Part shown: in pieces, positions 16,665-25,194 of the stretch | Position numbering within the stretch: position 1 is the first letter of the stretch | How the letters are laid out: each line of letters starts with the position of its first letter | Assembly: GCA_009923685.1 (NCBI GenBank) | Contig: RFTA01000002.1 | Coordinates: forward strand, 1-40,057 | Direction of reading: 5' to 3' | DNA: 40,057 nucleotides | Source: Actinomycetota bacterium | GTDB lineage: Bacteria > Actinomycetota > Acidimicrobiia > Acidimicrobiales > Ilumatobacteraceae | The notes under the pieces: generated by a model | Database searches by the model: none | The model's input: the letters and a program-made list of their open reading frames with translations, nothing else | What the model was told of the DNA's origin: nothing | Made by a program: the position numbers and the translations under genes

Positions 16665-18433
16665 TTTGCCGCGGGTGGTAGCAGCCTTATGCCCAATTCG
16701 TTGAGTTGAGTCGGGTTGACTGTGGTCGGTGCGTTGGTCATCGGATCAGAGCCCGACTGAGTTTTTGGAAAAGCGATCACCTCACGAATGTTGTCCTCGC
16801 CTGCCAAGATCGCCACCAATCGATCAACACCAAATGCGAAACCGCCGTGCGGTGGCGCGCCATATTTGAACGGTTGGAGAAAGAAACCAAACCGATTGTC
16901 CGCGTCCTCGTCGCTGATGCCGAGTTGTCTAAACACCCGCCGTTGCAATTCGGGTTCGTGAATTCGAATCGATCCTGAACCCAGCTCCCAGCCGTTCAAA
17001 ACCAGGTCGTAGGCCAGGGCTCTAACTGAAAGCGGATCGCTTTCAAGGCGATCAATGTCTTCGTGATGGGGATGACAGAAAGGATGATGTCCGGGTTGCG
17101 GCATTTTCGTTGTCGGGTTTATTCCGACGAACATCGGAAAATCAACCACCCATACATATCTATAGGGGCCTTCATGCACTGGCGGGCGACCGAGGTCATT
17201 GCGCAATTGACCCAAAACAGAACAAGTTGTCGACCAAGTGTCAGCCACCATCAAAATCAGGTCGCCCTCGACGGCTTTGGTCAGTGAAACCAATTGGGTC
17301 TGTTCTTGCGCAGACAAAAATTTTGCAACTGGCGAATCAAGAACCGAATTCTCAGTGACTTTCAGCCAAACAAGCCCCTTAGCACCAAGTTTCTTCGCCT
17401 TTTCTGTCAACGCATCGAGTTTGTTGCGACCAGATGCGGCCTGTTGGGGATAATCGGCCGCACGAACACAGATCGCTTTAATCGACTCAGCAGAGGCAAA
17501 CGCTTTGAACTCGGTCTTGGAAAATACATTTGTCAATTCGATCAACTTCATTTCAAATCGCAAGTCGGGTTTGTCAATGCCGTAATTATTCATCGCCTCG
17601 TGCCATGTCATTCGCTCAATTGGTGGAGGCTCTGAACCTGTAGCGGCCTTTGCTGCGGCGATCACTGCCGTAGAAATCATGGTCATGACATCATCTTTGT
17701 CGACGAAACTCATTTCGGCATCGAGTTGCATGAACTCGTACTGACGATCTGCCCGCAAATCTTCGTCGCGTAGACACTTGGCGATTTGGTAGTAGCGATC
17801 AATGCCCGCCACCATCAACAACTGCTTCCATAACTGCGGCGATTGAGGCAGCGCATAAAACGAACCAGGTTCATTGCGCGATGGAACCAAAAATTCTCGC
17901 GCGCCCTCGGGCGTGCTCGGCATTAGAAGTGGTGTTTCAATCTCGGTGAAACCTTGCGACTCCATTGATTTTCTGATTGCCGAATTTACCGACGCACGCA
18001 AACGCAGGTTTTTTTGCATTCGCTCACGCCGAATGTCTAGGTAGCGAAACTTGAGGCGAACATTTTCGTCGACATCGTCGCCACGCTGATCAATAGGAAA
18101 CGGCGGAGGCTCGGCGTTGTTCAAAACTTCAATCGCACAGTCTGAAAGTTCGACTTTGCCAGTCGGAATATTTTCGTTAACCGTGCCCGATGGGCGCGCC
18201 TGCACGGTGCCGGTAACTCTGATTACCCATTCGCTTCTGACATCGACCGAATTGTCTACAACGCATTGAACTATGCCACTGAAATCTCGCAGGTCAAGAA
18301 ACGCGAGGTGCTCACCGTGTTCACGCCGACGGCCGACCCAACCACACAAAGTTACTTTTTGGCCGATATTTTCGACGCGCACATCTCCGCACAGGTGAGT
18401 TCTTAATGCCGTGCTGTTGCTGTTCGTTGTCAT
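16661..18433 (-). CDS. aspS: Aspartyl-tRNA synthetase (possibly non-discriminating Asp/Asn)
   Basis: Class IIb synthetase with an N-terminal OB anticodon-binding domain (CGWVGRRREHGEHLAFLDLRD), motif 2 YQIAKCLRDEDLRADRQYEF, the bacterial GAD insertion (~residues 290-410), and motif 3 FGVDRLVAILAGEDNIREVIAFPKT. Length 590 is normal for the bacterial type. The anticodon loop has His in RREHG where non-discriminating enzymes such as the mycobacterial one have RRDHG and strict enzymes have Leu. This suggests Asp-tRNA-Asn may also be made and then amidated by GatCAB. One extra residue in that loop makes the comparison less certain. It follows hisS directly with no gap and overlaps rarA by 4 bases. 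Confidence 0.96.
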   Translation of the reverse strand: MTTNSNSTALRTHLCGDVRVENIGQKVTLCGWVGRRREHGEHLAFLDLRDFSGIVQCVVDNSVDVRSEWVIRVTGTVQARPSGTVNENIPTGKVELSDCAIEVLNNAEPPPFPIDQRGDDVDENVRLKFRYLDIRRERMQKNLRLRASVNSAIRKSMESQGFTEIETPLLMPSTPEGAREFLVPSRNEPGSFYALPQSPQLWKQLLMVAGIDRYYQIAKCLRDEDLRADRQYEFMQLDAEMSFVDKDDVMTMISTAVIAAAKAATGSEPPPIERMTWHEAMNNYGIDKPDLRFEMKLIELTNVFSKTEFKAFASAESIKAICVRAADYPQQAASGRNKLDALTEKAKKLGAKGLVWLKVTENSVLDSPVAKFLSAQEQTQLVSLTKAVEGDLILMVADTWSTTCSVLGQLRNDLGRPPVHEGPYRYVWVVDFPMFVGINPTTKMPQPGHHPFCHPHHEDIDRLESDPLSVRALAYDLVLNGWELGSGSIRIHEPELQRRVFRQLGISDEDADNRFGFFLQPFKYGAPPHGGFAFGVDRLVAILAGEDNIREVIAFPKTQSGSDPMTNAPTTVNPTQLNELGIRLLPPAAK

Positions 18434-19702
18434 CTATTTTTTGCTTTCATTTCTATCTAGTGCCGTGTGGATCTCTTCAACCATCTTCTCGCGCGCAATT
18501 GAGTATTGCTCGCCCGAACCCATCGGACGTAACATTATTGTCGAATTAGCTACTTCTTCAGAACCGATTATTAAAGCAATTTTTGCTCCGCTTCTGTCAG
18601 CCGATTTCATTTGGGCTTTCATGCTTCTTTGGTCGTAAGCGCGGTCTGCTCTGATACCACTGCTACGCAACAAATGACAAAGTTCATGGGCATGAAGGCC
18701 GTCAACCGTGTCGACGACAAAAACATCAACAGATGTTTCTGGTGCACCAAAAACATTTTCTGAATCGCATGCAAGAAGCGTTCGATCAAGGCCTAATGCA
18801 AAACCGATGCCCGGAGTTGCTGGTCCACCGAGGGCTTCGACCAAGCCGTCATAACGCCCTCCACCACCAATTGCTGTGTGTGCGGCTTCGAGCGCAGTCG
18901 AAGTAAATTCAAAAGTCGTGCGTCGGTAGTAGTCGAGTCCACGCACCAACCGATTGTTCATCTCATAACGAATACTCAAAGCATCAAGCGCTTGCAACAC
19001 GGCATCAAAATGCTGCGCTGCCGTTGTACTTATTGAATCTCGAATTGTCGGCGCTCGAGCAATAATTTCTTGGTCTGGTTCACGTTTTGAGTCCAACACT
19101 CGCAGCGGATTGCGAGCCAACGTGGCGCGACTTTCGGTGGACAAACCTTTTTCATTCGCCGTGAAATACGCAAAAAGTAACTGCGAGTATCGCTCGCGAT
19201 CGCCCGCATCACCCAGTGTGTTTACCGACAGATGAACTTTTCGTAGTCCTAATTCTGAATAAAACTTTGAGGCAAGCGCGATGACCTCAGCATCAAGCAA
19301 GGGGTCGTCTGCGCCGAGCGCTTCAACGCCGACCTGATCGAACTGTCGATATCTGCCCTGCTGAGGTTTCTCGTATCGAAAATTTGGTCCGGCATACCAA
19401 ACCTTCCACGGTGTTGTTGGTCGATGCTCGACAAACGCCCGACACACGCTCGCCGTTTGCTCTGGTCGCAATGCGACGTGTCGACCTCCTTTGTCGTGAA
19501 AGTCGTACATTTCTTTGGTGACGACTTCTGTCGCCTCACCAAGACGCAGAAAAACATCAAGATCTTCGAACATCGGCGGAATTATGTAGCCATAGCCAGC
19601 TGCCTCGACCGTGCGGGCGAAAACCGTTTGAAACGCGCGCCAGCGGGCCGAATGCGGCGACAATATGTCGCGTGTTCCCGGCGAAGTCTTGAATTCAGGC
19701 AC
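18434..19702 (-). CDS. hisS: Histidyl-tRNA synthetase
   Basis: Class II synthetase charging tRNA-His. Motif 1 region YIIPPMFEDLDVF, motif 2 NFRYEKPQQGRYRQFDQ, the histidine signatures RGLDYYRRTTFEF and GGGGRYDGL, motif 3 GIGFALGLDR, and a C-terminal anticodon-binding domain (DVFVVDTVDG..., RADRAYDQRSMKAQMK) are all present. Length 422. The start is GTG at 19702 (MPEFKTSPGTRD), 38 bases after relA. The stop abuts the aspS start. The hisS-aspS pairing is usual in actinobacteria and many firmicutes. Confidence 0.97.
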   Translation of the reverse strand: MPEFKTSPGTRDILSPHSARWRAFQTVFARTVEAAGYGYIIPPMFEDLDVFLRLGEATEVVTKEMYDFHDKGGRHVALRPEQTASVCRAFVEHRPTTPWKVWYAGPNFRYEKPQQGRYRQFDQVGVEALGADDPLLDAEVIALASKFYSELGLRKVHLSVNTLGDAGDRERYSQLLFAYFTANEKGLSTESRATLARNPLRVLDSKREPDQEIIARAPTIRDSISTTAAQHFDAVLQALDALSIRYEMNNRLVRGLDYYRRTTFEFTSTALEAAHTAIGGGGRYDGLVEALGGPATPGIGFALGLDRTLLACDSENVFGAPETSVDVFVVDTVDGLHAHELCHLLRSSGIRADRAYDQRSMKAQMKSADRSGAKIALIIGSEEVANSTIMLRPMGSGEQYSIAREKMVEEIHTALDRNESKK

Positions 19703-19740
19703 GCGAGAAGGCTAGACGCTTTGACGACATAATCGAATCA

Positions 19741-21996
19741 TCATCGGGATGCCGACGGATGAGCGACTTCATCTGAGTCAAGCACTGCCGATGCAACCCC
19801 AGGCAAGACGCGAGCTGCATCATAGACGCCGTCAATACGTTTTATCACCCTTAACACTGATTGCAGATGACCCGGGTCGGCGAATTCGAATTCGAATCGC
19901 ATTCGTGCAACCCGATCAGAACCAGTGTTCGTTGTGCACGCGACGATATTGACATGTTCGTCAGAGAGTGCGTTTGCCACGTCACGCAACAAACGAGAGC
20001 GGTCAAGGGCTTTGACTTCGACCGCGGCGATGAACATCGCGCTCGACCCTTCGGATGACCATTCGACATCGACGACTCGAGCTGAATCTTCTGCCAGTGC
20101 CGCAGCGTTGGCACAATCAGCACGGTGCACGGTGACCCCGCGACCTTTGGTGACAAAACCCACTACCTCATCAGGGGGAACAGGTGTGCAACAACGCGAA
20201 AGTCGCACGAGCACATCTGGCATGCCTTCAATATGAACGCCATTTTTCTGGGTTGACGACATCGTGTTGCCAGCGACAGATGACATCGAAAGTTGCTCGG
20301 GTTGTTGACCGTCACGCATGCGCTTTGACATTCGTTCAACAGTCGCGACGGCATCGACACGCTGGTCGCCGATCGCGGCGAAGAACTCGTTGACATCGTC
20401 AAAACTCAGCAATGCAACTTCGTCTTGCAAAACCTGCGAAGAAAGAATCTTTTGAGCAGGCAAGCCGGCCTGTCGCAAACGCTCGACAAGTTCGTCTCGC
20501 CCAGTTTCGACAAGGTCTTCGTGGCGTTCACGCGTCAGCCATTGTTTGATTTTGCTTCGGGCCTTGGGTGAAACGACAAATTCGAGCCACTCTTGAGTCG
20601 GTTCACTCGTTTCGCCTTTCGAAACGAGAATTTCACATGTGTCGCCAGATGACAATTTATAGTCAAGTGGCACTAGTCGACCATTGACTCGAGCGCCCAT
20701 ACAACTATGACCAACTTCGGTGTGAACGGCATAGGCAAAATCAACGGGTGTCGACAAAACTGGCAGAGTCATAACACGACCCTTGGGAGTGAATACGAAG
20801 AGTTCATCTTGCTCAAGATCGGTCTTCAAGATTTCTAAAAATTGACTCGGGTCCGAAACTTCGCCCTGCCAATCAATGATTCGGTTGAGCCAGTCAATGT
20901 CGGCTTCGCCCGCGGTGTCTTTATACGCCCAATGCGACGCCACACCCCACTCTGCTCGTTGATGCATTTCTTGGGTGCGAATTTGTACTTCAATGGGTTT
21001 GCCGCCTGGCCCGACAACCGTCGTGTGTAGCGATTGATACAAATTGAACTTTGGCATTGCGATGTAGTCTTTGAATCGACCAACAATCGGTTTCCAATGT
21101 CCATGGATAGCACCAAGCACCGAATAACAATCTTTTTCTGATTGCACAACGATTCGAATTGCAAGCAGGTCGTAGATGTCGTCGAACTCGCGACCCTTTT
21201 GCACCATCTTTTCGTAGATACTCCATAGATGTTTGCCGCGCGCCGTGAGTTCGGCCTTGATCTTTACTTCGTCGAGCCACTGCTGAACCTGACCTATGGT
21301 CTTGGCAAGATAAACATTGCGCTCAGGTGCTCTGGTCGCTACGAGGTGATCAAGTTCTGCGTATCGCTTGGGATAAAGGGCCGCAAAAGCTAGGTCTTCG
21401 AGTTGCTGCTTGATCTCTTGCATTCCGAGTCTGTGCGCCAAAGGCGCATATATATCGAGTGTCTCTTGGGCTACGCGTTGCTGCTTGTCGTGCGGTACAG
21501 CGGCGATCGTGCGCATGTTGTGCAGTCGGTCGGCAAGTTTGATCATTAGAACACGCAGGTCGCGCGCCATTGCTACCAACATTTTTCGCATTGTCGCTGC
21601 TTGTTGCGCCTCTTTCGAATCAAACTGAAGGCGTTCAAGCTTGGTCACACCATCGACAATCGCCGAGACTTCACTGCCAAAATTGCTTTCAACATCTGAA
21701 ATAGTTATTTCGGTGTCCTCAACCGCATCGTGCAAGAGCGCGGCGACGATTGAAACTTCGTCGAGGCCGATGTCGGCGACGATTCTTGCTACGGCAATTG
21801 GATGATTGATATAAAGTTCGCCGCTCGATCGGTTCTGATTTGCATGTGCAGATCGTGCCATTTCATATGCGGCATTGATCAATGACACCGACCCTTTTGG
21901 GTGCCGTGACTTATAAGCAGTCAACAACGGTGAAAGCTCTTCGGCAATCGTTGTATTTTGGCGCCGCCACGGCAGCACCCTCGATGAGGTGGCCAT
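19741..21996 (-). CDS. relA: Bifunctional (p)ppGpp synthetase/hydrolase Rel
   Basis: Long RSH protein (751 residues) controlling the stringent response. The N-terminal HD hydrolase domain is intact (YINHPIAVARIVAD, ALLHDAVEDT with the HD pair). The synthetase domain shows KDYIAMPKFNLYQSLHTTVVGPGGKPIEVQIRT with the nucleotide-stacking Tyr. The TGS domain starts ELFVFTPKGRVMTLP. A Cys-bearing conserved segment follows (LSRCCTPVPPDEVVGF), then a C-terminal ACT domain (~residues 670-740). Intact HD residues suggest a bifunctional enzyme as in other actinobacteria. ATG at 21996, 15 bases after secF. The apt gene found between secF and relA in mycobacteria is absent here. Confidence 0.96.
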   Translation of the reverse strand: MATSSRVLPWRRQNTTIAEELSPLLTAYKSRHPKGSVSLINAAYEMARSAHANQNRSSGELYINHPIAVARIVADIGLDEVSIVAALLHDAVEDTEITISDVESNFGSEVSAIVDGVTKLERLQFDSKEAQQAATMRKMLVAMARDLRVLMIKLADRLHNMRTIAAVPHDKQQRVAQETLDIYAPLAHRLGMQEIKQQLEDLAFAALYPKRYAELDHLVATRAPERNVYLAKTIGQVQQWLDEVKIKAELTARGKHLWSIYEKMVQKGREFDDIYDLLAIRIVVQSEKDCYSVLGAIHGHWKPIVGRFKDYIAMPKFNLYQSLHTTVVGPGGKPIEVQIRTQEMHQRAEWGVASHWAYKDTAGEADIDWLNRIIDWQGEVSDPSQFLEILKTDLEQDELFVFTPKGRVMTLPVLSTPVDFAYAVHTEVGHSCMGARVNGRLVPLDYKLSSGDTCEILVSKGETSEPTQEWLEFVVSPKARSKIKQWLTRERHEDLVETGRDELVERLRQAGLPAQKILSSQVLQDEVALLSFDDVNEFFAAIGDQRVDAVATVERMSKRMRDGQQPEQLSMSSVAGNTMSSTQKNGVHIEGMPDVLVRLSRCCTPVPPDEVVGFVTKGRGVTVHRADCANAAALAEDSARVVDVEWSSEGSSAMFIAAVEVKALDRSRLLRDVANALSDEHVNIVACTTNTGSDRVARMRFEFEFADPGHLQSVLRVIKRIDGVYDAARVLPGVASAVLDSDEVAHPSASR

Positions 21997-22011
21997 GACT
22001 AAAGCGTAGTG

Positions 22012-23148
22012 CTAACGACGTTTTTTACGAGGTCGCGGTGGGTGGGTCAACACCGAGGTCACCCTCTTTTCGATGTTGCTAGTCGCGGTCTGGCCCTTTG
22101 CTGAGTTTTCGTCCACTGTGTCAGAAGTGACAACCACCCGATTCGAATTCTCGCCAAGACCCATCAACTCTGACATCGCCTGTCCAGTTGCAATCTGACC
22201 CCTAAACGGTTTGTATTTTTGTTCATCTCGCTTGAGCAAATCTAAAAGTGGCACCGCGATGAAAATCGAAGAATAAGTGCCGGCCAGCATGCCCACCAAC
22301 AATGCCACCGCAAACTCTTCGAGACTTTTTGCACCAAGCGTGAACGAACCCACAACCAGTAGAGACACAACCGGCAGCGCCGACGAAAGTGTCGTATTAA
22401 GCGACCGGGCCAGAACTTCGTTGGTCGAGACATTGGCGATATTTGCAAATGACTGACGAGACGCCGAGAATTTTTTGGCGTTTTCTTGAACGCGGTCGAA
22501 AACAACCACTGTGTCGTACAACGAATAACCAAGAATGGTCAAGAACGCCACGACAGTTGCGGGCGTGACCTCAAAACCAAATAGAGAATATAGACCGACA
22601 CTGATCAAGACGTCGTGCGCCATTGCGACGATCGCGGTGATCGCCATCTTCCATTCGAGACGCCACGAAATATATAAAGAAACAACAATGAAGAAAACAA
22701 ATAGGGCTCTGATCGCCTTCTCTGTGATGCTGCGTCCCCATGACGAACTAACCGAAGCGACGCTCACCTCTTGAGTTTCAACTTTTGCCAAGTCGGCGAA
22801 AGACCGTTGAACGGCAAGTCGAATTTCTTCGGGCTGGTCGCCTACTTGCACGCGCATAATTTGTAGTTCACTGCCGGTCAAAAACTGGATCTTGGCGTTC
22901 GAAGACTCGATGTCGTTGGCCTCAAGCACGTCGCGAGCGTCTTGATCGCTAAGAGAACCTGCCGGAACCTCCCATGCGACACCGCCACGAAAATCAATGC
23001 CAAGTTCTAAACCTTGTACCAGAAGCGAACCTGCCCCAGCCAAAAGAATGACCAGCGAAACAACGAACCCGATTAATCGCCTGCCAATGAAGTCGAATGT
23101 TGTCTCGCCTCGATAAAGACGACCAAAACCCCCGAACAATTTACCCAT
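22012..23148 (-). CDS. secF: Protein translocase subunit SecF
   Basis: Membrane component of the SecDF complex, which uses the proton gradient to help export through SecYEG. I start at ATG 23148 (MGKLFGGFGRLYRG...), which overlaps the secD stop by one base (TGATG). The open frame runs 78 codons further upstream, but that part lies in secD and is arginine-rich junk. The 378-residue protein has a first TM, LGIDFRGGVAWEVP, a periplasmic domain, and TMs 2-6 with the signature ILGYSLYDTVVVFDRVQEN and NTTLSSALPVVSLLVVG. A basic cytoplasmic tail ends RPRKKRR. Confidence 0.96.
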   Translation of the reverse strand: MGKLFGGFGRLYRGETTFDFIGRRLIGFVVSLVILLAGAGSLLVQGLELGIDFRGGVAWEVPAGSLSDQDARDVLEANDIESSNAKIQFLTGSELQIMRVQVGDQPEEIRLAVQRSFADLAKVETQEVSVASVSSSWGRSITEKAIRALFVFFIVVSLYISWRLEWKMAITAIVAMAHDVLISVGLYSLFGFEVTPATVVAFLTILGYSLYDTVVVFDRVQENAKKFSASRQSFANIANVSTNEVLARSLNTTLSSALPVVSLLVVGSFTLGAKSLEEFAVALLVGMLAGTYSSIFIAVPLLDLLKRDEQKYKPFRGQIATGQAMSELMGLGENSNRVVVTSDTVDENSAKGQTATSNIEKRVTSVLTHPPRPRKKRR

Positions 23149-24782
23149 CAGGCGACCTCTGGCTTGACGGTTTGGATGCCCAAGATCTTGCGACCCTGTG
23201 CACGCTTCGAGCGCGCATAAAGCAGAACGGCGCTTCGAGTAAAGAAAAAGGTGACGAGAATATCGGTGAGCGCAGAGATGCCGAGGAAGAAAGCGAAGCC
23301 TCGCACCGAGCCAACGGTTAGATACCACAGGACGATTGCCGCAATGAACGACACCGTGTCGGCGGCGACGATCGTGCGCCACGCCGACTCAAAACTTCGC
23401 AGTGCCGAATTTTTGAGAGTTTTACCGAATCGAATTTCGTCTTTAATGCGTTCGAAAAATACAATATACGAGTCAACAGCGATGCCGATCGAAACGATGA
23501 TTCCGGCGATGCCAGAAAGCGAGAGCGCCAAACCGTTCGTGCGTGATAACAACGAGATTACGCTCCATAAAAATGCGATCGAAACGCTCATGCCAACCAA
23601 GACAAAAATTGCCATCAATCGGTAATAAGCAAACAGCAACAACGACACGAGCAGAATGCCGACGAGGCCCGAGATCAACGCGGCCCGCAACGAATCTGAA
23701 CCTAGTGTCGCCGAAACAGTTTGTGCTTGAGAGACACCAAAGCGAACTGGTACGGCACCGAACTCAAGGATCTTGGCCAAGTCTCGAGCCTCTTGGGGTG
23801 TGAACGAGCCAGAAATTTGAACTGTGCCACCAGTGAACTCGGGTTCGTTGACCGTCGGTGCCGAAATAACCGTGCCATCGAGCACCATCGCCAATTGGCC
23901 AGTTGGGCATTGTGCGGTCTTGTTGAAACATGCGGCGGCGAGTTTGTTCCATAGTTGATCACCGTCTGCGCCACTTCGCAAACCTACGACGACTGCCCAT
24001 TGACCCGTTTGAACGTCGGCTCTTGCGTCATTTTTGAAGACTTTGCCCGACGCACCAGCTGGCCCAACTACGTATGCAATACCTTGCTTGTCGAGCAACA
24101 ACACGGTTTGTGTCGGATCATTCGGGTCATCACCCAGACCGAGAGTTGGCGCGGCATCTTGTGGTGCATCAGTAGAAACTGCGGCCGAAGTGTCGGTAGT
24201 TGAGACTTGAGTTGAACTAGTTGCAGGATCGACAGTTGTCGTAGTAACCGGAACAGTCGTCGCTGATGCGATGACACTTGTCTTCGAAAAAACTCGCGCT
24301 GAACCCGGGCCACCAGAAACGACCCCTGCGCCATCTTCGACCGAATCTGAAGTTGACTCAGGCATTGTGGTGACGCTTGTCGGAATAGTCGTCTCACTAG
24401 CTGGCACTGACGTGTCTGGGTTTTCATTCAACATGCCTGACTGCAAAACTGGTCGCAATAAAAGTTCGCCAGTTCGACCAATTATGTCAAGCGCCTGTTG
24501 TTGGTCTTTCACGCCTGGCAAATTGACGATCACCGTACTGCCCTGCAAAATAATTTCTGGTTCTGCCACGCCGATCGAGTCAACTCGCGCTCGAATAATT
24601 TCGACAGCAACATCAAGACCCGCCGGATCAAATTCGCCATCTGGTTGCAGAGTTACCGACGCACCGCCCTGGAGGTCGAGACCGAGTGCCGGAGTGTTAC
24701 CGGCGACGAGGTTTGCGGCCAGTGCTCCGACGACCAAGACGATCAACGCCGATAAAGAAATAATGTGATGTCGTTTGTTCAT
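23148..24782 (-). CDS. secD: Protein translocase subunit SecD, with long Thr/Ser-rich linker
   Basis: Partner of SecF in Sec-dependent export. TM1 (~8-28) is followed by LGLDLQGGASVTL, the P1 head region (RVDSIGVAEPEI, IIVN-type LPGVKD) and, after GELLLRPV, an unusual low-complexity stretch of ~90 residues (about 121-212) rich in Thr, Ser, Val, Pro and Asp. The P1 domain then resumes (TVLLLDKQGIAYVVGP, LAMVLDGTVISAPTV, GGTVQISGSFT). TMs 2-6 include SLSGIAGIIVSIGIAVDSYIVFFERIKDE, with the conserved acidic/aromatic membrane motif. Length 544. ATG at 24782, 40 bases after yajC. Confidence 0.96.
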   Translation of the reverse strand: MNKRHHIISLSALIVLVVGALAANLVAGNTPALGLDLQGGASVTLQPDGEFDPAGLDVAVEIIRARVDSIGVAEPEIILQGSTVIVNLPGVKDQQQALDIIGRTGELLLRPVLQSGMLNENPDTSVPASETTIPTSVTTMPESTSDSVEDGAGVVSGGPGSARVFSKTSVIASATTVPVTTTTVDPATSSTQVSTTDTSAAVSTDAPQDAAPTLGLGDDPNDPTQTVLLLDKQGIAYVVGPAGASGKVFKNDARADVQTGQWAVVVGLRSGADGDQLWNKLAAACFNKTAQCPTGQLAMVLDGTVISAPTVNEPEFTGGTVQISGSFTPQEARDLAKILEFGAVPVRFGVSQAQTVSATLGSDSLRAALISGLVGILLVSLLLFAYYRLMAIFVLVGMSVSIAFLWSVISLLSRTNGLALSLSGIAGIIVSIGIAVDSYIVFFERIKDEIRFGKTLKNSALRSFESAWRTIVAADTVSFIAAIVLWYLTVGSVRGFAFFLGISALTDILVTFFFTRSAVLLYARSKRAQGRKILGIQTVKPEVA

Positions 24783-24794
24783 CAGATATCAGAC

Positions 24795-24815
24795 AGTTTC
24801 TATATTTTCGAAACT
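24795..24815 (-). other. Small inverted repeat between yajC and secD
   Basis: The minus strand has AGTTTC and GAAACT separated by 9 A/T-rich bases in the 40-base gap before secD. A 6 bp stem with no following U run is not a convincing terminator. It might tune secD translation or be chance. Confidence 0.25.
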
Positions 24816-24822
24816 AGAAAAT

Positions 24823-25176
24823 TCACTCTGCAGGCTTTGCATTGGCAGAAATTTTGCGCGCAACCGAGCCCTTGGCAACGCGAATTTCGACTTTGTCGGC
24901 AATATCGAGCCAAAGCCACTCGTCTTCAACCGCCGAGACAAAACCGTAAATGCCAGAATTCAAAACCACTTCGTCACCTTCGGCGATGCTCTTTTGAAGG
25001 TTTGTTGTTTCTTTTTGACGTTTGCGTTGTGGTCGGAGCAACAAAAAATACATCGCCGCAAAAATCAGAACCAACGGCAGAAAACCAAGAATCGGATTTG
25101 ACGCCTGTTGGTCGGCTGCGGCCCCGATAAGAGTTGAGAAAACGGTTGAATTTAGCGAATTGATACCCATTGACAT
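24823..25176 (-). CDS. yajC: Preprotein translocase subunit YajC
   Basis: Small single-pass membrane protein associated with SecDF. The 117 residues have a short N-terminus, one TM (about 29-46, ending in the family's LLLRPQRKRQKE), then the cytoplasmic domain GDEVVLNSGIYGFVSAVEDEWLWLDIADKVEIRVAKGSVAR. ATG at 25176 or 25170; neither has a strong Shine-Dalgarno. It precedes secD and secF in the normal order and follows tgt by 18 bases. Confidence 0.95.
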   Translation of the reverse strand: MSMGINSLNSTVFSTLIGAAADQQASNPILGFLPLVLIFAAMYFLLLRPQRKRQKETTNLQKSIAEGDEVVLNSGIYGFVSAVEDEWLWLDIADKVEIRVAKGSVARKISANAKPAE

Positions 25177-25194
25177 AGCGCTTAAGTCTAGGGG

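Noticed and set aside
23149..23382. 78-codon N-terminal extension of SecF
   Set aside because: It lies within the secD C-terminus, is Arg/His/Cys-rich and unlike SecF, while the ATG at 23148 gives the normal SecF N-terminus with a TGATG overlap.
24147..24422. Possible frameshift or insertion element in secD at the low-complexity stretch
   Set aside because: The frame stays open and the SecD domain resumes on the far side in the same frame; no repeats or IS ends flank it.
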